The notes beneath the pieces are model-generated. The model saw only the letters and a program-made list of their open reading frames with translations, was not told the origin of the DNA and ran no database searches. DNA of 64,000 nt from Norana najaformis (lineage: Eukaryota; Annelida; Clitellata; Crassiclitellata; Hormogastridae): positions 5,064,014 to 5,128,013 of the forward strand of contig OZ029920.1 in NCBI GenBank assembly GCA_964023275.1. Direction: 5' to 3'. This document shows positions 22,735-34,065 of the stretch, piece by piece; position 1 is the first letter of the stretch, and each line of letters opens with the position of its first letter. Made by a program: the position numbers and the translations under genes.

Positions 22735-23060
22735 CATCTAATCTAATTTAAACTAATCCAATCCAATCTAATCCAATCTAATCTAATCTACATAGAGTCG
22801 GTTAGATTCATGGAGTCAGGTCTTTTCGCAGTTCGTTCCCCTTCTCTCTCTTCTCGCTCCAATTTCAAACGCCATCCATCGTAGGCGTCCGACTGTCTGA
22901 ATGCCCTGTCTCCTGCATCTTCACCTAGAACTGAACACTTTCTGCCTATCGATATGGTTTTGACTGAACGCCTGTGAATGAGCTGCTTCATCCACGACTT
23001 GACTTTCGTTAGGCGCTGTAGAAATCTCGAAAATAGGATTAGGCCCTACCTTTACGATTG
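22735..23060 (+). repeat. AATCT/AATCC repeat next to a GATTAC-tail LINE 3' end
   Basis: An imperfect (AATCT/AATCC) run at 22735-22792 precedes a LINE 3' end that carries GACTGAACGCCTGTGAATG and TTAGGCGCTGTAGAAATCTC, then TACGATT. Confidence 0.7.
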
Positions 23061-24220
23061 GTGCAGCATAGAACAGGACTAATTTGAGAGCGAAAGTTGT
23101 AAAGGTATGCTATCGACCCCAAAAAAGCAACATCTTGACGATAATAATCATATATTATATCTACTCTGATAGTGTCATTACAGAAGTGTGTTGCTCTGCC
23201 TTTAATGTTAATGAGTCCATGTTTTTCGTAACTGCCCCTAGGCGCGCTGTCGAAGCGTCTATCAGTTCATCTTCGCTGCAGCCCCTAACTGTGATTGGTC
23301 GACGCTGTGAGCCAATCAAATCATATTTCAAAAGTGACTGGAAGACAAAGATAAAAAATACGATGATGATAAAGTCGCACTGAGAGCTATATTTTTTAGC
23401 CAACATCGGCCCCAAGGCTGACCACCAGTTCCACCAGTGGCACAGCCGGATGGGTGTAGCTGCTTGGAGAACGAGTAGGCTGGCTGGTTGGAAAAGCGAT
23501 AGGAGGACAGTGATGGGTAAAACACTTTTGAAAAGTAAAGTGGAAATCATTTTATATGGTATTTAAATACTTCAACAGTTGGTAAAATACTATCTTAAAT
23601 ACTTTTCAGAACTATTTTACCCTGAAGAATTTTATGAGACATGACAACTCCGAATAGCACTATAGGCCTGATTAAGCCCTGAGAGATAGGCCTAGACCTA
23701 TACCAAAAGCTCACAGCCTAGGGGTCTATACAGGCCACAAGCCCACATTTACGTTTATATACGCAAATTTGAGACGCAAGCATAAAGAAGGCTATAGTTA
23801 CGCTTAAAACTTCACGCACTATTTTCTTGCTCTGCCCATGGCTGTTCTAATTGTGTGTATGGCCCTGTCCGACTGATGTGTCGAATCAGGCGGGATTCCT
23901 TGCATCTGTAGGCCTTTACATCTGGCCAATTCTTCAACAGCGGCGCACACTTCCTGCATGACAACCGCAGATAGTATTTTCAGCCAAGTTTAATGTGGCC
24001 GAGCGAGCTGCAAATTACACATGTTAGCGAAATATTGCTAGCCGAGCTGCATAAAATTAGCCTAATAGACTGACTTCCCACTTCTCAATTTGCAAATGGT
24101 TTGGTAAGCTACTTCGTTAAACAATGGAAACTCCTAATACCAGACCTGTGAGTGGTGGGCTAGCAGAACGGGCGCCCATGGAAATCCCCTCTCTCTACGC
24201 AAGCAATCCTGGATCACACC
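23061..24220. other. gene-free stretch
   Basis: I see no supported gene. Short antisense frames at 23161-23550 have no recognisable motif. Confidence 0.4.
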
Positions 24221-24224
24221 CACT

Positions 24225-24470
24225 GGTTAGCGTACGACAAGGCGACTGTGCGTGAGGAATCCGGTTCGCATACCGATCGTGGCTATATTTCTGAGAGTTT
24301 AACTTCGGGCTAGCACGGTTCGTACACGGGGACCTTAAATAGCGTGGCGCCCATTAAATCAGACAACGGGGGTGAAGGATCTCGCCCGTTCATCGACAAA
24401 TGAGCAGGGTCGAGGTCATCGGTGACTAAATGAAATCGTGAATATAGATTTACATTTTGCTTTCGCTCCT
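24225..24470 (+). repeat. tRNA-like SINE with CATTTA tail
   Basis: The tRNA-like GGTTCGCATACCGATCGTGG is followed by CTTCGGGCTAGCACGGTTCG, GCGTGGCGCCCATTAAATC and CAGGGTCGAGGTCATCGGTG. The tail is TAGATTTACATTT. Confidence 0.75.
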
Positions 24471-24599
24471 GGATGATCTCATGAACACTAAAATGATTTT
24501 CATTGTAGCTCCATGTAGTCCCCGCCTTGTTCCCCTCGGGATTCCGACATGGCACCAAAGCTAACCAAATAACCTGGGTTTTGCGGACTTCTCTGATTC

Positions 24600-24695
24600 G
24601 ACTGCTGAATGCACTGGTGAATGTACAGCGCCCTTTTTGACCTCGGTTGTGATACGGCGCTAGGTAAATTGTATTATTATTATTATTATTATGCA
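24600..24695 (+). repeat. SINE-like 3' end with ATT tail
   Basis: TGTACAGCGCCCTTTTTGAC is followed by GATACGGCGCTAGGTAAATT and (ATT)n. A second copy is at 25410-25490 (TTACGGCGCTATAGAAATTG). Confidence 0.7.
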
Positions 24696-24779
24696 AAGGA
24701 ATTCATGAAAGCATGCACACATCACGTTCGCATTCTGGCCTTCGAGAGGGACTTCGAGAGGGAGTTATAAAATCTTCTA

Positions 24780-24782
24780 TTA

Positions 24783-24833
<51 letters not shown>

Positions 24834-24834
24834 C
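24780..24834 (+). repeat. (TTA)n microsatellite
   Basis: About 18 near-perfect ATT triplets. Confidence 0.9.
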
Positions 24835-25409
24835 ACGGGTGATTAAGCTTGTCTCCCTGACGCGGATTTTGTGGAGGCTAAGAAATTTCAGAGATTTACA
24901 TTTAGTGGCCTACATTAACATTACAAATTAGTCTATGAAAATCTTACTCCACCAGGTGTGATTTAGTAGTTCAATGTTGACAATGATTCTTATGAATATG
25001 ATTTGGCGTTCACCGATGTGTCACAAATAAATGCAAGATTGCCGCGTGTATAATTTCGTATGGTTGCAGATTCAGATAAATTTTACCTTACAGGTTAGAA
25101 AGTACAACATTTTCTCTGTACAGAACTGTTTTGCTCTTAAATGTAACACCGTACTAATAACGTGGTTGTGGGCGTGTCGAAGCAAGTAGTTAACCGATAT
25201 AACACAAGGATAATGAGAAAACTCTGTACCCTCTAGAACAGTGATCTCAAAGTTTTTCGCCTCGATGACCACTTTACCGTAGGTAAAACACACAGCGGAC
25301 TACCAACGTCCTACGGTCCAGCGATTTTTATCAGAAAAGAACAAATGTGGCCGTCAAATTATCAAATTAAAGTATCGTATGACTGTAGTTAATTTTCTAT
25401 CGTCTCTTG

Positions 25410-25495
25410 AACTTATGTACAGCGCCCTTTTCTTCGGCCTCGGCCGTGTTACGGCGCTATAGAAATTGTCTTATGATTATTATTATTAAAGTAAC
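25410..25495 (+). repeat. SINE-like 3' end with ATT tail, second copy
   Basis: Shares TGTACAGCGCCCTTTT and TACGGCGCTATAGAAATTG with the copy at 24600. Confidence 0.7.
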
Positions 25496-25918
25496 AATGT
25501 TTTAACTACGACACGAACAGTGACGGCACCAAACTCACGGAATAGACATATTATTATAGGAAACAAAGCATGGTGTACTATATCTACCGAACTGCGTACT
25601 GGGAAGTAGGTTGCGGGAATATTGGGTAACTAGCCACCACAAACCATCTGGCTCGCGCTTGCGGACCACCGGTGTTCTATGGACCACACTTTGAGAACCA
25701 CTGGCCAATGAAAAAACTCAGTTGTTATTGAATCAGATCTTTTCGATGTCTTAAGCAGCTAGATGTTACATAGTGCATAAGGATATTATTTACATTTTAT
25801 CTTCATTTTGTTTTTTTAAGATTACAGCTGCATACTTCCATTATCACTAACAGAAATTAGTTTCACCTTTTTTTCCAGAAATTTGTGCTATATTTAGGAA
25901 TTACATGTTGTTTTTAGC

Positions 25919-28900
25919 ATGAATTTGATCAATATGTTCTGGACAGTTGCACTTGTGATGTTAGCATCTTGCGGCTTCCATAAGACATACGGCACAGGTA
26001 GGAAATATTTTGCCTTCGGAGACAATTGGTTGAAGGTTTATCTTTATGTGATGCAAATAAGCAGTTGGTAAGGTGTGTTTGTAGCTGTCTGCCATGATGT
26101 CTTGGTTGTGCGGTGGATATTACCTTTTTCATTCTATTTTCTGCCTGCATTTCTGATTATACCAAAAACTGGAACTGTTCTTGGTGAAGAAGACTGTTTG
26201 GTTGCTAGACCTAAATATTGGAACTCTCTTCCTGGATCTATTTGATCTCCTTGGTCTCTTACGGTATTCTGATCTCAAATTAAAACTTCTCTTTCAGCTG
26301 GCTTATCCATCAGAGGTTGGCTCTTGGTCTTAGTGGACTCACTCCTGGGTATTGACCTGTCAACGACTTGGTTTTGGTATGCCTTCAGTTGATGCCCTAT
26401 GCATTAGACACCAGCATTGTAGAATTTGCTATTTATTATTTAAATAATATTTTATTCCAGTAGTGGGTCTGTTATGGGATATGGGTTAGCATGCTGGACT
26501 ATGAATTTCGTGATTAGCAGTTCTTATCCTTACCAGTACAAAAAGCTATTTCCATATTTATGGGATGATCAAATGCCAAGGGCCATCCACGTAATTTGCT
26601 AAAGTTTCATGTATATCACTGCCTCGTATGGTTAGCTTCTTCTTCTTTATTCCAACAGTAATTTTGATATGCTGGACGAATCCACTTATTTACTCACATC
26701 TAAGATGATGGTTGCCAAAATATTGTAGAGTTGTACAATATGATTGACTTCGATTTTATTTGGACCCCGGATTTGAACCCCAATCAGGAAGGTTAAGTAG
26801 GAAAAGTGAGTGCACCAGAGCACTGTCTTTGAGAGCCATAACAAGAATTGTATTCTAACGAGACCTTGTTGTATCAAACTTGTGTGATAATGAAGCATGT
26901 TAAAATGAGTCTCTGTTAAAGGTACATAATCGATATGATTCACTGAAATGTGGAAGACTTTACTGGCGGTATCTTTATTTGCAGGTACTGAATTGCCAAC
27001 TCCAACTGATGGCACAGCAACTGAAGCACCCAAGCCAAGCAGTAAATTGCCAACTCCAACTAATGGCACAGCAACAGAAGCACCCAAGCCAAAGAGTAAA
27101 TTGCCAACTCCAACTGATGGTACAGCAACTGAAGCACTCGAGCCAGACAGTGAATTGCCAACTCCAACTAATATCACATCAACAGAAGCACCCAAGCCAA
27201 GCAGTAAATTGCCAACTCCAACTAATGGCACAGCAACAGAAGCACCCAAGCCAAGCAGTAAATTGCCAACTCCAACTAATGGCACAGCAACAGAAGCACC
27301 CAAGCCAAAGAGTGAATTGCCAACTCCAACTGATGGTACAGCAACTGAAGTACTCGAGCCAGACAGTGAATTGCCAACTCCAACTAATATCACATCAACA
27401 GAAGCACCCAAGCCAAGCAGTAAATTGCCAACTCCAACTAATGGCACAGCAACAGAAGCACCCAAGCCAAAGAGTGAATTGCCAACTCCAACTCATATAA
27501 CAGCAACAGAAGCACCCAAGCCAAAGAGTGAATTGCCAACTCCAACTGATGGTACAGCAACTGAAGTACTCGAGCCAGACAGTGAATTGCCAACTCCAAC
27601 TAATATCACATCAACAGAAGCACCCAAGCCAAGCAGTAAATTGCCAACTCCAACTAATGGCACAGCAACAGAAGCACCCAAGCCAAAGAGTGAATTGCCA
27701 ACTCCAACTCATATAACAGCAACAGAAGCACCCAAGCCAAAGAGTGAATTGCCAACTCCAACTGATGGCACAGCAACAGAAGCACCCAAGCCAAAGAGTG
27801 AATTGCCAACTCCAACTAATATAACAGCAACAGAAGCACCCAAGCCAGGCAGTAAATTGCCAACTCCAATTAATGATGCAGCAACAGAAGCACCTAGTGC
27901 AGGCAATACCCTGTTAACTACATTTGCTGTGACTGCTAAAATGCCATCCAAGCCAGCCAGTCGGCTGCCAGCCAGTGTCACAGACAAAGCTGCAGGTGCT
28001 TCTTAAATTAATTTAATTTATTATTATGATTATTTCTGCATATTTCAATTATAATTATTTAATGACTAGGCATCAATCAGTGGCACTGAGCAATTGTGAG
28101 TGAAGGTCTTGCTCAAGATCCCTACACTGCGAACATCTTGGGGAGGCTCGAACCCATACTCTCCATGTTACATACCAAGCTTGCTATCCAGTGGGCTACC
28201 ATGCCTCATCAAGGATGGAACCTAGCCAGGTTGACCACAATGTTGCAGACTAACATATGGCTAAAACTTCTGGAGTTTATATGCTTCCAACCAGTTTTGT
28301 TTGATGAATTTTCCTGAGCATTTAGATAAATAAAATTCTAGGCAAAACGGATTTTTAAGATAATGTAATCTGACTTTGGTTGTCATAAAAATCTAGCATT
28401 ATTTTATAGGGGTATTGAATTATTAAGTTTTCAAGTGAAGACTCAAGGGCAGCTCTAGGATCCGAAGTTAGGATGTTCACCAGATAACATTGGACATAGA
28501 GCATAATGAAAAAAATATAGGAAAATGTCGTTGTGCAGGAATAAGAGAGTTTTTGCTTTGCATTGCATCGTCAACAAACCAGACTTAAGCCAATCCAGGT
28601 CGATAAATCTCGACAGCACAATTTTTTGCCTTTCTCTGTGGACTTAATCCTTTGGGTTAACAGGAAGTTATAGTAAAATTATAATTTGTGTAAATTCATT
28701 TTCACAGAGAGTGGTGGCAGAAGCCCAATGGAGTTTCTTACTTATTTTATCGTTGTCGTGGTTACTCTTGCCGTCTGCTATCTTATCTACCATAATCGAC
28801 AGAGGGTGAGTGTAGTAGAAAGCTAATGCAGTACTGGTGAATTTCTGCAGCAGAATAAACTGGTAGGAGATGATCTCCTAATGTAACTTGTATTCTGAGT

Positions 28901-29710
28901 TTAACATGAATTGGATATTTGCTGCCTAAACAATTTATTGAAGATAGAAACATGTAGAAACATGTTCATGGCTTGGCCCAACTTCGGATCAAAGATGGCT
29001 CAAGACAAGGCAAAACAAATTTTTTGTCAGAGTCTCTTGTAAGATTTCATGTGTAATGTCCGGATGCTGCATATTTTTTCACGTTTTTGTAAATTTTGGA
29101 GTTTCGGTTTTCTGTTCTATGACTATGAAAGTTATTTTTCTAGTCTTGTTGACATACATATTTGATCTAGTTATTCCAGATTACACAGTGCATCTGTAAC
29201 GTGCTGTGGTAGATTTCTTTAAAATCCAGTTGCCCTTAAATTTCCACTTACCATTATTTATATGATGCTTCTTTGATTATTTTCCACATCAATATATTGA
29301 GGAGACTGTTCTAATCTTCCACAGCACCAGTATCATGATGCACAAGGTTGCAGTTGATGGTCGCTTCTAAGTGAAAACACATTTTGAAAGTACAGTAGGT
29401 CTTGATACGTAGCAGTGAGTGAGTAGTCGTAGGCAAACACACAATTAATTACATAAAAAAGCAAACAAACAGAGGAAGATGCACAACCACAAAGACAAGC
29501 ATACAGAATGTGTTGAATCTCGTGGACTGTATAATTTTGTTTAATGAATTAATTTCATTTATTATAATTAATTTTATGTTGCAGTTAAAGGATATTAAGA
29601 ATCGTCTTCGTGTATTTTCAAAGAAACGGAACAAAGGAAAAGCATATGAACCACTCCCAGTCGTTGTCAACGAGCATGAGTTGGAGCAGTTCAGAACCTA
29701 CATTTACTGA
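25919..29710 (+). CDS. TGN38/TGN46-like type I membrane protein with Thr/Pro repeat stalk, four exons
   Basis: Exons: 25919-25997, 26985-27995, 28708-28805, 29585-29710. Joins are phase 1, 1 and 0, with donors CAG|GTAGGA, CAG|GTGCTT and AGG|GTGAGT; total 437 residues. Exon 1 is a signal peptide (FWTVALVMLASC core). Exon 2 encodes about 17 tandem 18-residue units of the form (K/E)LPTPTNGTATEAPKPxS, rich in O-glycosylation sites, with an N-G-T or N-I-T sequon in many units. Exon 3 gives one transmembrane helix (about 373-391) followed by YHNRQR. Exon 4 gives a basic cytosolic tail with YEPLP at 417-421 and an aromatic end, TYIY. The stalk, the helix ending in YHN plus basic residues, and the Tyr-x-x-Leu tail signal match the known plan of TGN38/TGN46 (TGOLN2), which cycles between trans-Golgi and plasma membrane. 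Homology is inferred from layout and short motifs, so the name is not certain. Confidence 0.85.
26165..26460 (+). repeat. LINE reverse transcriptase end and 3' tail, in intron 1 of the TGN-like gene
   Basis: The plus strand reads RPKYWNSLPGSI (the usual LWNSLP word), then continues to CTTCAGTTGATGCCCTATGC and GCATTGTAGAATTTGC, a diverged form of the ATTAG-tail family. Confidence 0.55.
26990..27900 (+). repeat. 54-bp coding minisatellite
   Basis: About 17 head-to-tail units of 54 bp, with higher-order structure: the variant order VLEPDS, NITSTE, NGTATE, HITATE repeats as a block. It accounts for the long shadow frames on both strands here. Confidence 0.9.
28055..28210 (-). repeat. tRNA-like SINE (single head)
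   Basis: The minus strand contains GGTAGCCCACTGGATAGCAA and GGGTTCGAGCCTCCCC, then TGCTCAGTGCCACTGATTGA. It lies in intron 2 of the TGN-like gene. Confidence 0.7.
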
Positions 29711-30189
29711 GTTTCTCGTTGTGTTCTAACCAATACGACTGTGATTGCTTTTTTACCTAAAAAACCATTTCTTTAAATTCCTACAAAAAAAAGCGTATTT
29801 ATACACTCCTAGGACTGTCGTCGAGGAAATCTCCAGTTCAGAAAAATACTGACATTACTCGTTCATTTGCATGATGATCTGTGTACACAACTTCAAATCA
29901 GGACACCAAGGGACATGTTTAACTATTTGTTGAAGACCATCAGAAGAGAAAAGAAAATGAAAATATTTAGAGAGTGAAACTCTGCTGAATGACTTACATG
30001 TTGATAGCTAACACAACTAGGAACATAAATATACAACAACCTTATTTTGACCCATCTTATGCCTACATGCTTTCCGAATGCATTTGTCACAAATTTACTG
30101 TGCCAACTTTGTGATAGTTTTCATGTGCATGGTCATATATACTTATCTAGGTAACTTATGTGCATACATCCAGTATTTCCTCTATGCCA

Positions 30190-30400
30190 CATTCTGGAAC
30201 AGGCTGCTAAGTAATCATTAGGTTTCTGAAACCTAATGACTACCTGCAACATGAAATTGTGTCCTTTCTCTGCCTCTATTTTTCTGAGGTTTAAGACCAT
30301 TCTATTCAATTCTCTTCAATTGTGATCTTGTGTTGTCAGGTCAAGAGCACCTCTGAGGAGTTTTCTTGGAGAGGTGCTATATAAATGGGCGTTTATGATA
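30190..30400 (+). repeat. LINE-like 3' end ending AGGTGCTATATAAATG
   Basis: The text TTCTGGAACAGGCTGCTAAG, then TTTAAGACCATTCTATTCAA and a GAGAGGTGCTATATAAATGG end, follows the same order as the other LINE ends here. Confidence 0.5.
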
Positions 30401-30454
30401 CATATCTGTGAACATTCTGGGATAGTTGAGTACCCCTGTTTTCGGAAAGTGTAT

Positions 30455-30630
30455 GTCTGTGCAGTTTGTTGTATTTTGAAAATTCTGCGCAGTATGTTGT
30501 ATTTTGACAATTCTGCGCAGTATGTTGTATTTTGACAATTCTGTGCAGTATGTTGTATTTTGAAAATTCTGCACAGTATGTTGTATTTTGACAATTCTGT
30601 GCAGTATGTTGTGTTTTGAAAATTCTTCAT
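30455..30630 (+). repeat. 28-30 bp minisatellite, six units
   Basis: Six units of CAGTATGTTGTATTTTGA(C/A)A plus ATTCTG(C/T)G lie in tandem in the probable 3' UTR of the TGN-like gene. The two antisense frames over it are artefacts. Confidence 0.9.
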
Positions 30631-30838
30631 TTCTGATCTGTTTTGAAGTAGCAAGTAGGGTGTGTGTAACATTCCTGTTTGATGCTTTTAACATCTATGC
30701 AAGTATTGTATCAACTGTTGTGCCTCAAAATGTTGTTAAATTTGTTGTGCAAGAATCATGAAGCTGTGCTTGGAGATAAGCTCCAGTTGCAGTTGAACTG
30801 AATTTATTTGTAAATTTTGATACTGTTTTGCCTTTGAA

Positions 30839-30844
30839 AATAAA
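30839..30844 (+). terminator. polyadenylation signal AATAAA, candidate end of the TGN-like transcript
   Basis: AATAAA lies 1.1 kb after the stop codon at 29710. Nearer weak signals cannot be excluded. Confidence 0.4.
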
Positions 30845-31364
30845 ACGATTGTATTTTGATGCAGTGCTGTCTGTAATTATCACAACATGGGTAAGTGTGT
30901 GCCAAGTATCTACACATTCGCCTATCTCTCAAATAAATAGGTATCTTCGATATTTATATTTTGCTTCTATATTGAATTTATGGATATCAAAGATATCCTT
31001 GTAAGATCTGTATATTTGGTATCATCCAGATTATTTGTGGAATTTTTCACTTATAAGTTTGTTCGAATTTTGGAGTACTCTGATTTTTCTGTAATGAAAC
31101 TTAATGTCCTTGCATAATCTTGCTTTACAGAGTTGCATAAATACACTGGAACAATCGTTATTTTTATGCTGCCTTTGGGAGCCACATGGAATACAGCTTT
31201 GTAACAAGCTTGCTCAATAATGGGCTGAGAGATTAACTTTGATCAAGTCCGTAGCTGCATTAACTTGGTTTCCCTTTCCTGTGTAAGTCTTTTGCTGAAG
31301 TTGTGTCATAAACGTTAATTCAGATGTGACTTCTTTTAATAATAATCGGCTGACATTATTATTT

Positions 31365-31590
31365 GAAACCTAATGACTACTTTTCAATATGCAGTTTTTA
31401 TTTTTTTATCTTTTTAATTTCGTTTTTATTTTTTTAATTAAGCATTTTTAATTGTTGAGCAGAACTTTGGCTTGAAACCTAATGACTGCTTTTCAATATG
31501 CAATTTTTTATTTTTTTATATTTTTTATTTTGTTTTTATTCTTTTATTTAAGCATTTTTAATTGTTAAGCTGAACTCTTGGTGGATTTGC
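31365..31590 (+). repeat. tandem duplication of about 107 bp
   Basis: Two adjacent units begin GAAACCTAATGACT(A/G)CTTTT and end AAGCATTTTTAATTGTT(G/A)AG, with a T-rich middle. A further fragment of the same start is at about 30225. Confidence 0.8.
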
Positions 31591-31599
31591 TTGAAACTG

Positions 31600-33200
31600 A
31601 GTAAATACCTTTTAATATGCAATAATTGAAGAGTTCTGACATTAAGGAGCATTTTGGCCTTGAAATCTGTGTGTGAATAATTGTTTTCTAATAAAAGTAT
31701 TTATATTTATTAATTCAGGGGGATTATTATATTAATTAATTATGATGCCTTAAGTAATGATATTGAAATCTGTAATTAGCCTGGCTTGGCTTAGATAAGT
31801 TTGTTTATAATATTATAATACTGTTACTGATTGCTGTTAAATTCTGTATTGGAGATGTAGAAACAGTTGGAGCTATATCAACATGAAATCCATAAGATAC
31901 CGATCCAATTTATGCATTAATTTTGGAAAACTTTCAGTGAAGAGATGAAAGTTCGTTAATGACTTCTATTTATCTTTGATTACAGTATATTGTGAGTTTG
32001 GTGTCGTGCTGGTTCAATTATTTGACATTTAAAACATGAATTTCATAAGTATGTCTTCACAAAACCATGTTGAAGATGCACTTTGACTGTGATTTTCGTT
32101 GTAAACCCTGGCCTCTTAGTGATTCAGAATTGTTTATCTCAAGGATCTCATTTGTTAGTGATATGGGTTTTATTCATCTTGGGTCCTGTAAAGGTACATA
32201 TTCACATTCTTCAAATGTCTCTGAACTCTTGGATCTTGACTTGTATCTGATAGATTATGACTATGGACTGCTGTTCTACTTTGAAATGGTGATCAAAGTG
32301 TGCTGTATGTGTTTACGTAAAGCAGTAGCGACTCCAGGATTGCTTGCTTGGGGGGTATGGGGAGTTCCTTAGGGTAGCCACCCGACTGCTATAACAAAAT
32401 CCGCCACTGTTGTAATGGCATTACAGTATTGCCAAGATTGGATTGTTCAAAAGTACATTTTGAATCTCCCATTGGTAGGCACAAGTAGACCTCTTTTCCG
32501 ACAGAATAAGGTATTTTTCGAGTGACCATCGATTGATGCCTTGTGCATTATGGTAACAGCGCTACAGAAGTTGTTAGATTAGATCAGATGTACAAATGTT
32601 CTGTTAATTACATTATTGCTTCTGCACTGACAAGTTAGGTGATCGGTCAGGTGTTGTTCGCCTTTCATGTAAAGCATGTGGATTCAAGACTTCCAAGAAA
32701 CATTTACTATGTAGGGAACTTGATCAGATTCTCAGTATGTGTGCAGTTTATTGATATTTGTCAATAGTACAGCCACTATGTAAGTATCTGAAGTAAAGAG
32801 TAAGTTTCTGTGTCAGTGTTGACTGCTTTGATGTAAATTTTCAGTGCCTTGTAGCAATTATTGCTCTGGTTTTCAAGATAACTGCATTTTTCTACAGTTA
32901 TTAATTTCGACGGACATACGTGATGTTAACAGATGCATTGCTTACTTTGTATATTGGATTTAGATCTTTGTGCATGGACTGCAACTTGATAATTTTGATT
33001 GCTTGTTTTGTTTTTTCAAAACCTTGTGATAGAATTGCAGTGAATTGACGGATGTTTTACCAACAGCTTTTTGAAATGATATAAAGATTTTTTCAGCTTG
33101 AATCGGACAGTTAAAGCATACAAAACTCTCTCAATGAACAAATAATTTTCGAATCTTTTCAATATGTAAATTTATGTTGTATGAATTGGGAATAGTTATG
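31600..33200. other. gene-free AT-rich stretch
   Basis: No supported gene. The frame at 32067-32372 has no recognisable domain. An ATTAG-tail LINE end lies at 32515-32590. Confidence 0.4.
32515..32590 (+). repeat. LINE 3' end with ATTAG tail (short copy)
   Basis: GAGTGACCATCGATTGATGC is followed by GGTAACAGCGCTACAGAAGT and TTAGATTAGAT. Confidence 0.65.
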
Positions 33201-33212
33201 AGTAAGTAAGTA

Positions 33213-33415
33213 AGTAGGCACAGTAGCCAACTGGATAGAGCACTTGGCTTGTAACGCGAAGAGTAAGGGCTTGAGCCTCCTTCCATGAGGTTACAGTGTA
33301 GGAACCCTGAGAACAAATGCTTCACTCACAATTGCTCAGCGCCTTCGACTGATAATAAGTCATTCGACAGTGGTGCTTAATAAATGCTAACAAATAAAAT
33401 TATGTCTAAATTTGT
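33213..33415 (+). repeat. tRNA-like SINE (single head)
   Basis: CAGTAGCCAACTGGATAGAG, CTTGAGCCTCCTTCCATGAG, TTGCTCAGCGCCTTCGACTG and a GCTTAATAAATGC end. It is the clearest full-length copy of this family. Confidence 0.75.
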
Positions 33416-34065
33416 TGCATTTTGTGCCGCCAGGGCCATAAACATTAACTTTAGTCATACCGTTGATGCCCTGTATCATGTTTGATCTAATTTGCTGGAC
33501 GTGGTGACATCTAAGTATCGCACCTCATAGCACAATTAGTGCTGCAAGATCAACAGGATATTTTAATCTAGGTCTTAGTACTCTACTACAGTGCATACTT
33601 TCAGAAAGAGGATGATGCTAATGCGGCCTACGGGGTGAAAGGAGTCAAAAGTAGATGACGTTTTGCAGACTTACTTTACAGATGACCCCATAGTTGGTAG
33701 CTTAAAGCATAATTCAGTTCCATTAATAATGAGTTTAACGGGGAGTCCCTTGTCATCAGTTTTTGAAATTTTAGTTATACGTGAAAATAATTATTATTTG
33801 CTTATGAATAATTTTTTAAAACTTGCTGTAAAATGCAAAAGTTTAGTAAGCAATACAAAGTCTTAGTGCGTTAATATTTTTAATTAAAGTTATGCATGAA
33901 TATAATTTATTAACTGCTCATAAATAATTTAAAAACATTGTAGAAATGTAAAGTTTACCAAGCAGTAAAAAGTCTATCGCGAGCTAGTTGCTTAGTCAAC
34001 GCTCAAAACCAAGTCATAAATAAAATTTCACAAGTTTCTTCTCTTGTAGTGTCCACTTCACCTTG

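Noticed and set aside
26948-26984. ATG at 26948 as start of the repeat-protein gene
   Set aside because: The stretch MWKTLLAVSLFAG is intron. A better signal-peptide exon (25919-25997) joins in phase to the acceptor at 26984.
26686-27465. Long Gly/Val/Leu-rich frame on the minus strand (259 codons)
   Set aside because: It is the antisense of the 54-bp repeat in the plus-strand exon 26985-27995, where the unit length keeps all frames open.
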